From Thermoguttaceae bacterium (GTDB lineage: Bacteria; Planctomycetota; Planctomycetia; Pirellulales; Thermoguttaceae): 24,402 nucleotides of DNA. The notes under the pieces were generated by a model that was not told where the DNA came from, did not search any database, and was given only the letters and a program-made list of their open reading frames with translations. The stretch covers positions 1 through 24,402 of the forward strand of contig JANLFZ010000024.1 in the NCBI GenBank assembly GCA_024653385.1, given 5' to 3'. Below are positions 1-8,048 of the stretch, one piece after another (positions within the stretch are counted from its first letter, which is position 1; each line of letters opens with the position of its first letter). Both the position numbers and the translations under genes were made by a program.

Positions 1-1
1 C

Positions 2-2059
2 GACCCTTATGAATCGCTCAAGGAGCGCGCCCGGGCCCGCAATGCAGCCTTATCACTTGCCGGGCGCGACATTGGCGAGTTGCCGGTGGTGGTCAACCCC
101 GAGCGCAAGGCGCGGGCGGAAGGCGACTTCCGGTTCTTCTGCGAGTCGTACTTCCCGTTCACCTTCCACTTGCCGTGGTCTCCCGACCACTTGAAGGTGA
201 TCGCCAAGATCGAGCAGGCCGTGCTCCGCGGCGGACTGTTTGCGATGGCCATGCCGCGTGGTAGTGGCAAGACGAGCATCTGCGAGTGTGCGTGTGTCTG
301 GGCCGTGCTCTACGGGCACCGCGACTTCGTCGCCCTGGTGGGCAGCGACGAAGGACACGCGATGGACATGCTCGAATCGATCAAGACCGAACTCGACGGC
401 AACGAGCTGCTCTTGGAAGACTTCCCCGAGGTCAGCTTTCCCATTCAATGCCTCGATGGGATCGCCAACCGCTGCTCGGGGCAGCTCTACAAGGGCCAGC
501 GCACGCACATCGGCTGGACGGCCCGGGAGATCGTGCTGCCCACCATGCCGGGCAGCAAGGCATCCGGGGCGATCATCAAGGTCGCCGGCATCACGGGCCG
601 CATTCGCGGGATGAAGTACAAGCGGGCCGACGGCCGTTCGGCTCGACCGTCGCTGGTGGTGATCGACGACCCGCAGACCGACGAGTCCGCCCGCAGTATT
701 TCCCAGTGTGCCACGCGCGAGAGCATCTTGGCGGGTGCTGTCTTGGGGTTGGCCGGCCCGGGCAAGAAGATCGCCGGAGTGATGCCTTGTACGGTCATCC
801 GCCCTGGCGACATGGCCGACAACATCCTCTCGCGCGACAAGCACCCGGAATGGAACGGCGAGCGGACGAAGATGGTTTACTCGTTTCCCACGAACGAGAA
901 GCTGTGGGCGAAGTACGCCGAGATTCGCGCCGAAGGCCTGCGGGCCGAAGGTGGCCTGACCGAGGCCACCGCGTTCTACGAGGCGCATCGCCAGGCGATG
1001 GACGAAGGCGCCGTGGTCGCCTGGCCCGAGCGGCACAACCACGACGAGCTGTCGGCCATCCAGCATGCGATGAACCTTCGGCTCCAGGACGAACGGGCCT
1101 TCTGGGCCGAGTATCAGAACGAGCCCTTGCCCGAGGACGACGCCCCGCAGGAAGACCTGTCGGCCGATGCAGTCGCCGCGAAGTTCAATCGTCTCCGTCG
1201 CGGCGAGGTGCCCGTCGGCGCCAACCACCTGACGATGTTCGTCGATGTGCAGCAGGCGCTGCTGTTCTATGTGGTCTGCGCGTGGGAGGCCGATTTCACT
1301 GGCTACGTTGTGGACTACGGAACGTATCCCGATCAGCGACGACCGTTCTTCACGCTGCGGGACGCCCAACCGACGCTCTCCCAGATGGCCAAGGGCGCTG
1401 GGCTGGAGGGGACGATCTACGCCGGCCTGGAGGCCCTCACCGGCTCGTGCCTGTCGCGCGAGTGGCCCCGCGACGATGGGGCAATGATGCGGATCGAGCG
1501 CTGCCTGATCGACGCCAACTGGGGCAACTCGACCGACGTGGTGTACCAGTTCTGCCGCCAAAGCGCGCACTCGTCGGTGGTCATGCCCAGCCACGGACGC
1601 TTCGTAGGCGCGTCGAGCGTTCCCTTCTCGGAGTATCGCCGCAAGCTGGGCGACCGGCTGGGGCACAACTGGCGCATCCCCAGCGTCCAAGGCAAACGGG
1701 CCGTTCGCCACGTGGTGTTCGACACGAACTACTGGAAGTCGTTCATCTACGCCCGGCTGGCCGTGCCGATGGGGGACCGTGGATGCCTGTCGTTGTTTGG
1801 CGACAACGCCAACGCGCATCGCCTGCTGGCCGAGCACCTCACGGCCGAGTACCGGGTGAAGACCGAGGGACGCGGGCGAACGGTCGACGAATGGAAACTG
1901 CGTCCCTCGGCCGTCGACAACCACTGGTTCGACTGCCTGGTCGGCTGCGCCGTGGCCGCCTCGATGCAGGGGGCCGTGTTGGACGGCACGGGCGGTGCGC
2001 CGACCCCGCAACGGAAGCGGGTCAGCTTCGCGGAGTTGCAGCGGAGGCGACACCGATGA
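2..2059 (+). CDS. Phage terminase large subunit (5' partial)
   Basis: This is the ATPase and nuclease motor that packages phage DNA into proheads. The frame is open to the left edge, so the true start is upstream; a TTG at 80 is in frame, but phage-like sequence precedes it. A Walker A motif, PRGSGKT, lies at 254-274, and a Walker B strand, LVVIDD, at 653-670. The RuvC/RNase H-like nuclease half begins near MFVDVQ (Asp codon 1244-1246), and its last acidic cluster is DNHWFD (1916-1933). More than 680 residues are visible, within the usual range for large terminases. The stop overlaps the start of the next gene by four bases (ATGA). Portal and capsid genes follow in normal phage order, which supports the call. 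The exact terminase subfamily cannot be assigned by eye. Confidence 0.93.
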   Translation, partial: DPYESLKERARARNAALSLAGRDIGELPVVVNPERKARAEGDFRFFCESYFPFTFHLPWSPDHLKVIAKIEQAVLRGGLFAMAMPRGSGKTSICECACVWAVLYGHRDFVALVGSDEGHAMDMLESIKTELDGNELLLEDFPEVSFPIQCLDGIANRCSGQLYKGQRTHIGWTAREIVLPTMPGSKASGAIIKVAGITGRIRGMKYKRADGRSARPSLVVIDDPQTDESARSISQCATRESILAGAVLGLAGPGKKIAGVMPCTVIRPGDMADNILSRDKHPEWNGERTKMVYSFPTNEKLWAKYAEIRAEGLRAEGGLTEATAFYEAHRQAMDEGAVVAWPERHNHDELSAIQHAMNLRLQDERAFWAEYQNEPLPEDDAPQEDLSADAVAAKFNRLRRGEVPVGANHLTMFVDVQQALLFYVVCAWEADFTGYVVDYGTYPDQRRPFFTLRDAQPTLSQMAKGAGLEGTIYAGLEALTGSCLSREWPRDDGAMMRIERCLIDANWGNSTDVVYQFCRQSAHSSVVMPSHGRFVGASSVPFSEYRRKLGDRLGHNWRIPSVQGKRAVRHVVFDTNYWKSFIYARLAVPMGDRGCLSLFGDNANAHRLLAEHLTAEYRVKTEGRGRTVDEWKLRPSAVDNHWFDCLVGCAVAASMQGAVLDGTGGAPTPQRKRVSFAELQRRRHR

Positions 2060-2241
2060 AGCATGCGCCTGCGCCGAGGCCCCCACGGGGCATCGAATGC
2101 CCGTCGTGCGGATGCCGTCACTTCTACACGACGCACACGGAACCGCTCCGTGACGGCCGCATCCGCCGCCGCAAGTTCTGCCGCCACTGCGGCCGCAAGA
2201 TCGTGACCTACGAGGCCGTACCGGGAAGCGGCCCGCGGTGA
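2056..2241 (+). CDS. Small zinc-ribbon protein resembling the NrdR N-terminal domain
   Basis: This 61-residue protein has two Cys pairs, CPSCGC near residues 15-20 and CRHCG near 42-46, separated by a basic segment rich in Arg. The arrangement CPxCG, then D/G-R-x-RRR, then CxxCG followed by a short KIVTYE end closely matches the zinc ribbon of the ribonucleotide reductase repressor NrdR. The ATP-cone that normally follows in NrdR is absent. The start codon overlaps the terminase stop (ATGA), so translation is probably coupled. A DNA- or RNA-binding role in packaging or in regulation of the phage late genes is possible, but this is inference. The gene is real by position, composition and motif. 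Confidence 0.72.
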   Translation: MKHAPAPRPPRGIECPSCGCRHFYTTHTEPLRDGRIRRRKFCRHCGRKIVTYEAVPGSGPR

Positions 2242-2244
2242 AAT

Positions 2245-2258
2245 TGCTACCGGTAGCA
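2245..2258. promoter_or_regulatory. 14-bp perfect palindrome in the terminase-portal intergenic gap
   Basis: TGCTACCGGTAGCA reads the same on both strands and lies four bases after the zinc-ribbon stop. It could be a protein-binding operator or a short RNA hairpin with almost no loop. No T-run follows, so it is not a classical terminator. Its function is unknown. Confidence 0.35.
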
Positions 2259-2319
2259 GTTCTTGCGGATTTCCTGCTCAACGGCGCGCAGCGCCGAAGC
2301 GAAACGGCATAGGTAACTA

Positions 2320-2347
2320 AGGGAGGGGAACCACTTGCTGCCTCCCT
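2320..2347 (+). other. Inverted repeat (7-bp stem, 14-nt loop) upstream of gpW-like gene
   Basis: AGGGAGG at 2320-2326 pairs perfectly with CCTCCCT at 2341-2347. The purine-rich left arm resembles a ribosome-binding site but is too far from the GTG start at 2379 to serve it. The stem could be a weak attenuator or an RNA-processing site. No T-tract follows. Confidence 0.3.
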
Positions 2348-2378
2348 CTGTGATCCCGGCAACTCGGAGCCCGTCAAC

Positions 2379-2576
2379 GTGGCCGACGATCTCGACGACA
2401 CGATTCGCCAGAACGCCCAGGGGCCGGCCAAGGCCGCGGGCGATGCCGGCAGCGTGGAGCAGCACAAGCTCACCGAGCAGATCGAGGCGGACAAGTACCT
2501 CGCCTCGAAGGAGGCGGCGAAGTCGAAGCGTCGCGGCCTCGCGTTCAACAAGTTCGTTCCCCCAGGGGCAGAGTGA
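2379..2576 (+). CDS. Small conserved-type phage protein in the gpW position
   Basis: This 65-residue, charged, mostly helical-looking protein starts at GTG 2379 with GGAG nine bases upstream (2366-2369). It sits between terminase and portal, where lambda-like phages keep the gpW head-tail joining protein. The sequence has a Lys/Arg-rich stretch (EAAKSKRRG) and ends with FVPPGAE. Its stop is three bases before the portal start, so it is in the late operon. I recognise the position and general style, but I cannot confirm membership of the gpW family from motifs. It could also be a small scaffold or terminase accessory protein. Confidence 0.7.
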   Translation: MADDLDDTIRQNAQGPAKAAGDAGSVEQHKLTEQIEADKYLASKEAAKSKRRGLAFNKFVPPGAE

Positions 2577-2579
2577 TCC

Positions 2580-4031
2580 GTGTTCTCCTGGCTCGCCAAC
2601 CTGTTCACGTCCAAGCCGATCCGCCAGTCGGGACGCACGTTGCGTCTTGTTCGGGCACGGTACGACGCCGCCGCGATCAGCGACGACAACCGTCGCCACT
2701 GGGCCAACGCGGATGGTTTGTCGGCCAACGCGGCCAACAGCCCGGAGGTACGACGTGTCCTGCGCAACCGCGCCCGCTACGAGGTGGCCAACAACAGCTA
2801 CGCGCGCGGGATCGTCCTGACGCTGGCCCACGACGTTGTCGGCACCGGACCGCGTCTCCAACTGCACACCACGGACCTCGAGGCCAGCAACCGGATCGAA
2901 CGCGAGTTCGCGCGGTGGTCGCAAGCGGTCGCGCTGGCCGAGAAGCTCCGCACGATGCGGATGGCGCGGGCCGAGGACGGCGAGGCCTTCGCCATCCTGA
3001 CCAGCAATCCCCGGCTACCAACCCGGGTGAAGCTCGACCTCCGACTCGTCGAGGCCGACCAGGTCACGACGCCGGACCTGAGCCCACGGTGGAACGCCGT
3101 CGACGGCATCGTGTTCGACGAGGCCGGCAACCCGGTCGAGTACCACGTCCTGAAACAACATCCGGGCGACAGCCGGTTTGGCCTGGCTTCGGGCGTTGAG
3201 TACGAACGGCTGCCGGCTGAGGCGGTCATCCATTGGTTCCGCTGCGATCGGCCGGGCCAGGCTCGGGGCGTACCCGACATCATGCCGGCGCTGCCGCTCT
3301 TCGCCCAACTGCGGCGATTCACGCTGGCCGTGCTGGCGGCGGCGGAAACAGCCGCCGACTTCGCCGGCATCCTCTACACGGACGCGCCGGCGAACGGTGA
3401 GGCAGACGCCGCCGAACCATTCGAGCCGATCGAACTGGAGAAGCGGGCCCTGCTGACGATGCCCGGCGGTTGGAAGATGAGCCAGATGGAGGCGGAGCAG
3501 CCGGCCACCACGTATGCGGAATTCAAGCGCGAGATCCTTAACGAGATCGCCCGCTGCTTGAACATGCCGGCGAACGTCGCGCGGGCTGATTCGTCGGGAT
3601 ACAACTACGCCTCCGGTCGCCTCGACCACCAGACCTACTTCAAGGCGATCCGCGTGGAGCAGTCGCACCTGGAGCGCGTGGTGCTCGACACCCTCTTGTC
3701 CGCCTGGCTCGACGAGGCGGCGCTGATCCCCGGTTTGCTCCCCGCGGGGACCGGGCCGATCGCTTCGTGGGAACACCAGTGGTTCTGGGACGGGCACGAA
3801 CATGTCGATCCGGCCAAGGAGGCCACGGCCCAGGCCGCGCGGCTCGCCAGTCACACCACGACCCTGGCCGAGGAGTACGCCCGGCGGGGGCTCGACTGGG
3901 AGGAGCAACTGCGTCAACGGGCCAAGGAGATCGCGCTGATTCAGGAATTGGGAATCTCCGCGCCCGCGCCGTCTGCGCCCGCTGCCCACGAGGAAGTCCG
4001 CCACGGCGAGGAGGTGGCCGATGCCGCATAG
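2580..4031 (+). CDS. Phage portal protein, lambda family
   Basis: The portal forms the dodecameric ring at the capsid vertex through which DNA enters and leaves. The 483-residue length is close to that of lambda-type portals. The N-terminal third has the family pattern NNSYARGIVLTLAHDVVGTG, and the middle has the ARGVPDIMPALPLF segment, followed by an Ala-rich helical clip and stem region. The C-terminal tail is Ala/Glu-rich. The start is GTG 2580, three bases after the previous stop. The end overlaps the capsid fusion gene by 11 bases (4021-4031), which suggests translational coupling. Position after terminase and before protease/capsid is canonical. Confidence 0.93.
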   Translation: MFSWLANLFTSKPIRQSGRTLRLVRARYDAAAISDDNRRHWANADGLSANAANSPEVRRVLRNRARYEVANNSYARGIVLTLAHDVVGTGPRLQLHTTDLEASNRIEREFARWSQAVALAEKLRTMRMARAEDGEAFAILTSNPRLPTRVKLDLRLVEADQVTTPDLSPRWNAVDGIVFDEAGNPVEYHVLKQHPGDSRFGLASGVEYERLPAEAVIHWFRCDRPGQARGVPDIMPALPLFAQLRRFTLAVLAAAETAADFAGILYTDAPANGEADAAEPFEPIELEKRALLTMPGGWKMSQMEAEQPATTYAEFKREILNEIARCLNMPANVARADSSGYNYASGRLDHQTYFKAIRVEQSHLERVVLDTLLSAWLDEAALIPGLLPAGTGPIASWEHQWFWDGHEHVDPAKEATAQAARLASHTTTLAEEYARRGLDWEEQLRQRAKEIALIQELGISAPAPSAPAAHEEVRHGEEVADAA

Positions 4032-6096
4032 CGCGAGGGAACTGCGCCTGGTCAGTCCCGTGGAGATGACGCTCGCGGCCGGCGACGGCCCGGACGGCGC
4101 GCAGCCGGCCCGCGTCCACGTGGCCGCCTACAGCGGCGGCCTGATGAACGTGTCGGGCTTCGGGCCGCTGGTGATCGACGTCGAGGGGATCGAGTCGGCC
4201 GAGCGGATTCCGCTCCTGGCGGACCACGAAAACCGCCTGGGCGCGGTGCTTGGCAGCGGCACGCCCGCTCGCGGCGAAGGGCGACTGGCCGTCGACGGGA
4301 CCCTCTCGCGGACCAACGAGCTGGCGCTCCGCGTGATCGACCTCCACCGGGAGGGAGTTCCCCTCCAGGCCAGCGTCGGCGCGGAGCCGCTGGAGATGGA
4401 GCGGGTCGCCAAGGGCCGCCGGATCGTCGTCAATGGCCGCACCATTCGGGCCGAGGCCGGCAGTTTCCTGCTGGTGCGCCGCGCTCGCCTGAAGCACGTC
4501 GCCATCGTACCCAACGGCGCTGACGGCGGCACCAGCGTCAACATCGCGGCCCAGTCCGCATCTTCGCAGGAGACGCATGACATGGAATTCGCACATTGGC
4601 TTGAGGCGCAGGGCTTTGCCGCCGACGCGCTGGACGAGAGACAGGCCGCGTGCCTCCGGGCGGCGTTCGACGCTTCGCAGCAGCCGACGGCCACGGATGC
4701 GGGCGCCACGGCGGGCAAGGACGTGACCGCCGCCGCCGTGGCCGACTTGCGTTCCACGCTCGCCGCCGAGACCGGCCGCGTGGCCGCGATTCGCAGGATC
4801 TGCGCGGGCAAGCACCCGGAGATCGAGGTCCAGGCGATCAGCGAGGGCTGGGACGCCACGAAGACCGAGTTGGCGGTGATCCGCGCGGAGCGGCCGAAGG
4901 CCCCGGCGATTCACGCCGCCGGCGACCGGAGCCTCGCCAGCGCTGAGGTGATCGAAGCGGCGTTGTGCGTCGCGCGGAAGCACGCGGACGTCGAGAAGCG
5001 GTTCAAGCCGGAAGTGCTCGAAGCTGCCGACCGGCACTATCCCAACCTCGGCTTCCGCCAGCTGTTCATGATGGCGGCGGCCGCCAACGGCTATCCCGCA
5101 CGGCCCGGCGAATTGGTCCACGCCGGCAACATCCGGGAGGTGCTCTCCTACGCCTTCCCGCCCCGCACGCTCCAGGCCTCGTTCTCGACGTTCAGCCTGC
5201 CCGGCATCCTGCAGAACCTGGCGAACAAGGAACTGCTCGGCGGCTACCTCGAGGAGGACCAGACCTGGCGCGAGATCGCGGTGGTCAAGTCGGTCAGCGA
5301 CTTTAAGGAGATCACCAGCTACCGCATGCTGGACGACATGGAGTACGAGGAGCTTCCCAAGCACGGCGAGATCAAGCACGGCAAGGTCGGCGAGGAATCG
5401 TACACGCGGCAGGTGCGGACCTACGCGAAGATGTTCATGCTCGACCGGACCGACATCATCAACGACGACCTGAGCGCGCTCGACGACCTGCGGTCGCGGG
5501 TCGGCGGCGGGGCGGCCAAGAAGCTCAACAACGTCTTCTGGGCGAGGTTCCTCGACAACGCCGCGTTCTTCACCGCCGGCCGCGGGAACTTCATCTCCGG
5601 CGCGGACACAGCGCTGGGGATCGACGGTGCGGGACTCCAGAAGGGGATCACCGCCTTCCGCAAGCTCCGCACCCCGGCCGCCGACGGCAAGAAGCGGGTG
5701 GTGGGCGGTCGCCCCGAAATCCTGCTCGTGCCGCCGGAGCTGGAGTTCATCGCCCAGCGGCTGTACCAGAGCACGACCGTCAACAGCGGCGGGGCGGCGA
5801 CGGCCGAGTCGATCCCGGACGCGAACATCCACGCCGGCAAGTACCGCCCGGTGGTCTGCGACTGGCTGAGCGATCCCGACTTTTCCGGCAGCAGCACGAC
5901 GGCCTGGTACCTGTTCCGCGCCCCGCGCAACCTCGCGGCCATCGTCGTCTCGTTCCTGGGAGGCCAGCAGAACCCGACGGTCGACATGGCGGAGGCGGAC
6001 TTCAACCAGCTCGGCGTGCAGTTCCGCGGCTATCACGACTTCGGCGTCGACCTGGCCGAGTACCTGGCCGGCATCAAGAGCAAGGGCGCGGCCTGA
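4021..6096 (+). CDS. Prohead protease / major capsid protein fusion
   Basis: One 691-residue frame encodes the maturation protease followed by the major capsid protein. Residues about 30-180 look like the S78/U35 prohead protease fold, with a candidate catalytic His69 in PLLADHE and Ser118 in LQASVGAEPLE, followed by a VPNGADGGTSVNI strand. A linker and delta-like Ala-rich region (about 185-300) leads into the shell protein, which contains ELLGGYLEEDQTW, a Mu gpT-like central region and a C-terminal GVQFRGYHDFGVDL segment. Separate protease and capsid genes are more usual; protease-capsid fusions are known. Here the protease must cut itself from the shell domain during maturation. The ATG at 4021 overlaps the end of the portal gene. 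Confidence 0.9.
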   Translation: MPHSARELRLVSPVEMTLAAGDGPDGAQPARVHVAAYSGGLMNVSGFGPLVIDVEGIESAERIPLLADHENRLGAVLGSGTPARGEGRLAVDGTLSRTNELALRVIDLHREGVPLQASVGAEPLEMERVAKGRRIVVNGRTIRAEAGSFLLVRRARLKHVAIVPNGADGGTSVNIAAQSASSQETHDMEFAHWLEAQGFAADALDERQAACLRAAFDASQQPTATDAGATAGKDVTAAAVADLRSTLAAETGRVAAIRRICAGKHPEIEVQAISEGWDATKTELAVIRAERPKAPAIHAAGDRSLASAEVIEAALCVARKHADVEKRFKPEVLEAADRHYPNLGFRQLFMMAAAANGYPARPGELVHAGNIREVLSYAFPPRTLQASFSTFSLPGILQNLANKELLGGYLEEDQTWREIAVVKSVSDFKEITSYRMLDDMEYEELPKHGEIKHGKVGEESYTRQVRTYAKMFMLDRTDIINDDLSALDDLRSRVGGGAAKKLNNVFWARFLDNAAFFTAGRGNFISGADTALGIDGAGLQKGITAFRKLRTPAADGKKRVVGGRPEILLVPPELEFIAQRLYQSTTVNSGGAATAESIPDANIHAGKYRPVVCDWLSDPDFSGSSTTAWYLFRAPRNLAAIVVSFLGGQQNPTVDMAEADFNQLGVQFRGYHDFGVDLAEYLAGIKSKGAA

Positions 6097-6124
6097 TCGG
6101 CCCCATTCACAGGAGTGATTTGAA

Positions 6125-6457
6125 ATGGCAGTGCAAGCCCAATACGTCCAGGAAGGCGACTACATCGACTACACGCCCGGCAGCGCCGTGGCGGCGGGAG
6201 ACGTGGTAGTGCAGGGAGATCTTGTTGCCGTCGCCAAAGGCGACATCGCGGCCAACAAGCTGGGGGCGCTGGCGGTCGGAGGTGTCTTCGACTTCGCCAA
6301 GAACACGGGCGTCGCCTACACGGTCGGCCAAATCCTGTACTGGGACGACACGAACAACGTCGTCACCGCCACGGCGACCGGCAACAAGCAAATCGGCAAG
6401 GTCATTCGCGCCGCCGCCACGACCGACACCACGGTTCGCATACGGCTGAGCCAGTAA
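6125..6457 (+). CDS. Capsid decoration/cement protein (DUF2190-type)
   Basis: This 110-residue beta-rich protein contains GDYIDYTPGSAVAAGDVVVQGDLVAVAKGDI and a closing G-K-V-I-R-A-A segment, the pattern of DUF2190 proteins that bind the outside of capsids as trimers and stabilise them. A strong AGGAG lies about eight bases before the ATG. It follows the major capsid gene directly, where such proteins are normally encoded. No Cys and no transmembrane segment are present. The function is assigned from family resemblance and position. Confidence 0.85.
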   Translation: MAVQAQYVQEGDYIDYTPGSAVAAGDVVVQGDLVAVAKGDIAANKLGALAVGGVFDFAKNTGVAYTVGQILYWDDTNNVVTATATGNKQIGKVIRAAATTDTTVRIRLSQ

Positions 6458-6506
6458 GAGCCGCTGTCAGGTTTGTCGCGCCTTCTCTCGCCCCAGGAGA
6501 CAACAC

Positions 6507-7082
6507 GTGATGCGATGCTTATTCGCTCTCGCCGGATCGCTGCTGGTCGCCACGGCGGCCTCGGCGCAGGGGATCGAGTGCCCCGATCCACGGCTGGCGG
6601 CCGACCTCCCCAAGGACATCCGAAGCTGGTTCCGCAATCCGGACGGATCGTGCGTTCAGTGCTCCATCGGCATGTGCGGCGTCGATCAAAACGTGCCGGC
6701 CGCCGCGACCTTGCTGTGGGACACCGAGTACGGGCCGCGCGAGCGAGGCGGCTCGGGTCCGTCGCGCGTCGCAGGTTACTGCGACCGGCGTGGAATCCGG
6801 GCCTTCAACGTCACCGGCTCGTCGACCTGGGACTGGATGAAGTGGGCGGCGGAAACGGGCCGCGGCGCGGCCATCGGCGCTGGCAGCGCCCATTTCCAAA
6901 CGCTCATGGGCTACGACCGGCAATCCGGCACTTGGTACGTCTGCAACAACAACTCGCCGTCGCGGATCGACGAGTACGACGAGGCGTCGTTCCGCCGCTT
7001 GCACCTGGCCAGTGGTCAGTGGGTGGTCGTCCTCGACTACCCTCCCCATCCTGCGCGGCCCCGCTATTTCCGCTGGTGGTGA
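6507..7082 (+). CDS. Exported papain-like (C1/C39-type) cysteine peptidase-like protein
   Basis: This 191-residue protein has a clear Sec signal peptide (MRCLFALAGSLLVATAASA, cleavage probably after Ala20). The mature part has a papain-fold layout: a Cys cluster GSCVQCSIGMCG (C49, C52, C57), then AHFQTLMGYD with His129, then WYVCNNNSP with Asn147. These would supply the Cys-His-Asn triad, but which Cys is the nucleophile is uncertain, and the protein may be inactive. The start can be GTG 6507 or ATG 6510; AGGAGA at 6495-6500 fits both. It lies between capsid cement and connector genes, an odd place for an exported protein. It could be a moron gene, a lysis factor or an envelope modifier. Confidence 0.72.
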   Translation: MMRCLFALAGSLLVATAASAQGIECPDPRLAADLPKDIRSWFRNPDGSCVQCSIGMCGVDQNVPAAATLLWDTEYGPRERGGSGPSRVAGYCDRRGIRAFNVTGSSTWDWMKWAAETGRGAAIGAGSAHFQTLMGYDRQSGTWYVCNNNSPSRIDEYDEASFRRLHLASGQWVVVLDYPPHPARPRYFRWW

Positions 7083-7115
7083 TCCGCACTTCCCGTTCCT
7101 TCAGGAGGTCCTGTC

Positions 7116-8033
7116 ATGCGGCTGATTTTGTCCGTTCTGTTGATCGTGTCCGTAGGACACACCGCGGGCGCGCAAACTAGCGGCCCCGAGGTCGACCAGG
7201 CCGAGGTGCTGCGGCTGGGAGACATGGTGCAAGTCGTCGGCGGCGGCCTGCGGGCCTCGCCCGACACCGATGCCTACGTGGCGGCGATGGGTCCGCCGGC
7301 GAGCGACGCCGACAAGTGGTTCATCAGCGTGCTGTCGATGAAAGGCTGTGCCGGTTGCGAAAAGCTCAAGAAGGACTGGGTTGCCAACCCCTGGCTCTTG
7401 GCGCTGGCCAATCCTGCCGAACCGAAGCAATCGTGGGCGCATTACACGGTCTACGACAAGGACGACCGGAGCCAGGCCTTTCGGTTCGAGAACATCAAGG
7501 TCACGGCCTATCCCACGATCCTCGTGCAGCCGCCCCGCAGCGGGCGTTACGGCGAGGCGAGCACCGTCGTCTATCAGGGAGTCTACGGCGGCGATCCCGA
7601 AAAGCTGGCGCGCGACATCACGCAGGCGATCCGGCAGTACGTCAGCAAGCTGCAACCCGCCCCGGTACGCGGCGGGGAGCACGGCCAGGTGGGAGTTGAC
7701 CCGCCGTGGCAGCCGGTTCCCAAGGTCGATCCGTGGCAACCGCAGCCCCAGCCCAATCAACCGTTCCCGCCGTTTGATCCCACGATCCCCCCGCAACCGC
7801 CCGCGCCCACGCCAGCCCCGGCGTTCCCTTGGTCGTCGGTCCTCTCGCTGGTCATGGCCGGGTTCTCGCTGCCGGCGGCGGTGGCGCTGGTGATCTGGGC
7901 CGTGTCGTACATCCGCGCTCGCCGACAAGCCCAGGGCAAGCCGCCAGTCGTGGATCAACCCACGCTGGATCGTTTGCTCGAACTGCTCAAACAGGCGGAG
8001 AAGCAGTCGAAGCCGACGAATGGCAAGCCCTGA
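7116..8033 (+). CDS. Membrane-anchored thioredoxin-like protein
   Basis: This 305-residue protein begins with a signal peptide (to about Ala19). It then has a thioredoxin-like domain with a CAGC redox motif (C78, C81) in LSMKGCAGCEKL and a likely cis-proline in TAYPTI (P133). A Pro/Gln-rich linker (about 205-238) leads to one transmembrane helix (about 239-266, SLVMAGFSLPAAVALVIW), a basic stop (IRARRQ) and a short cytoplasmic helix. The redox domain should therefore be on the periplasmic face. AGGAGG at 7103-7108 is an excellent ribosome-binding site. It follows the papain-like gene and probably acts in the same compartment, perhaps keeping its Cys residues in the right state. A role in virion assembly is not obvious. 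Confidence 0.78.
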   Translation: MRLILSVLLIVSVGHTAGAQTSGPEVDQAEVLRLGDMVQVVGGGLRASPDTDAYVAAMGPPASDADKWFISVLSMKGCAGCEKLKKDWVANPWLLALANPAEPKQSWAHYTVYDKDDRSQAFRFENIKVTAYPTILVQPPRSGRYGEASTVVYQGVYGGDPEKLARDITQAIRQYVSKLQPAPVRGGEHGQVGVDPPWQPVPKVDPWQPQPQPNQPFPPFDPTIPPQPPAPTPAPAFPWSSVLSLVMAGFSLPAAVALVIWAVSYIRARRQAQGKPPVVDQPTLDRLLELLKQAEKQSKPTNGKP

Positions 8034-8048
8034 CCGGAGGACCGCGTC

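Noticed and set aside
286..2241. Long + frame overlapping the terminase
   Set aside because: Only its last 61 codons (2056-2241) look like protein; the rest is an Arg-rich shadow in another frame.
53..2767. 904-codon open frame on the - strand across terminase and portal start
   Set aside because: It is a high-GC shadow of the terminase reading frame: the protein is Arg/Gly/His/Val-rich with no domain, while the + strand has clear ATPase and nuclease motifs.
3640..6036. 798-codon - strand frame under portal and capsid genes
   Set aside because: It is composition-driven shadow sequence with no motif, and the + strand genes there are well supported.
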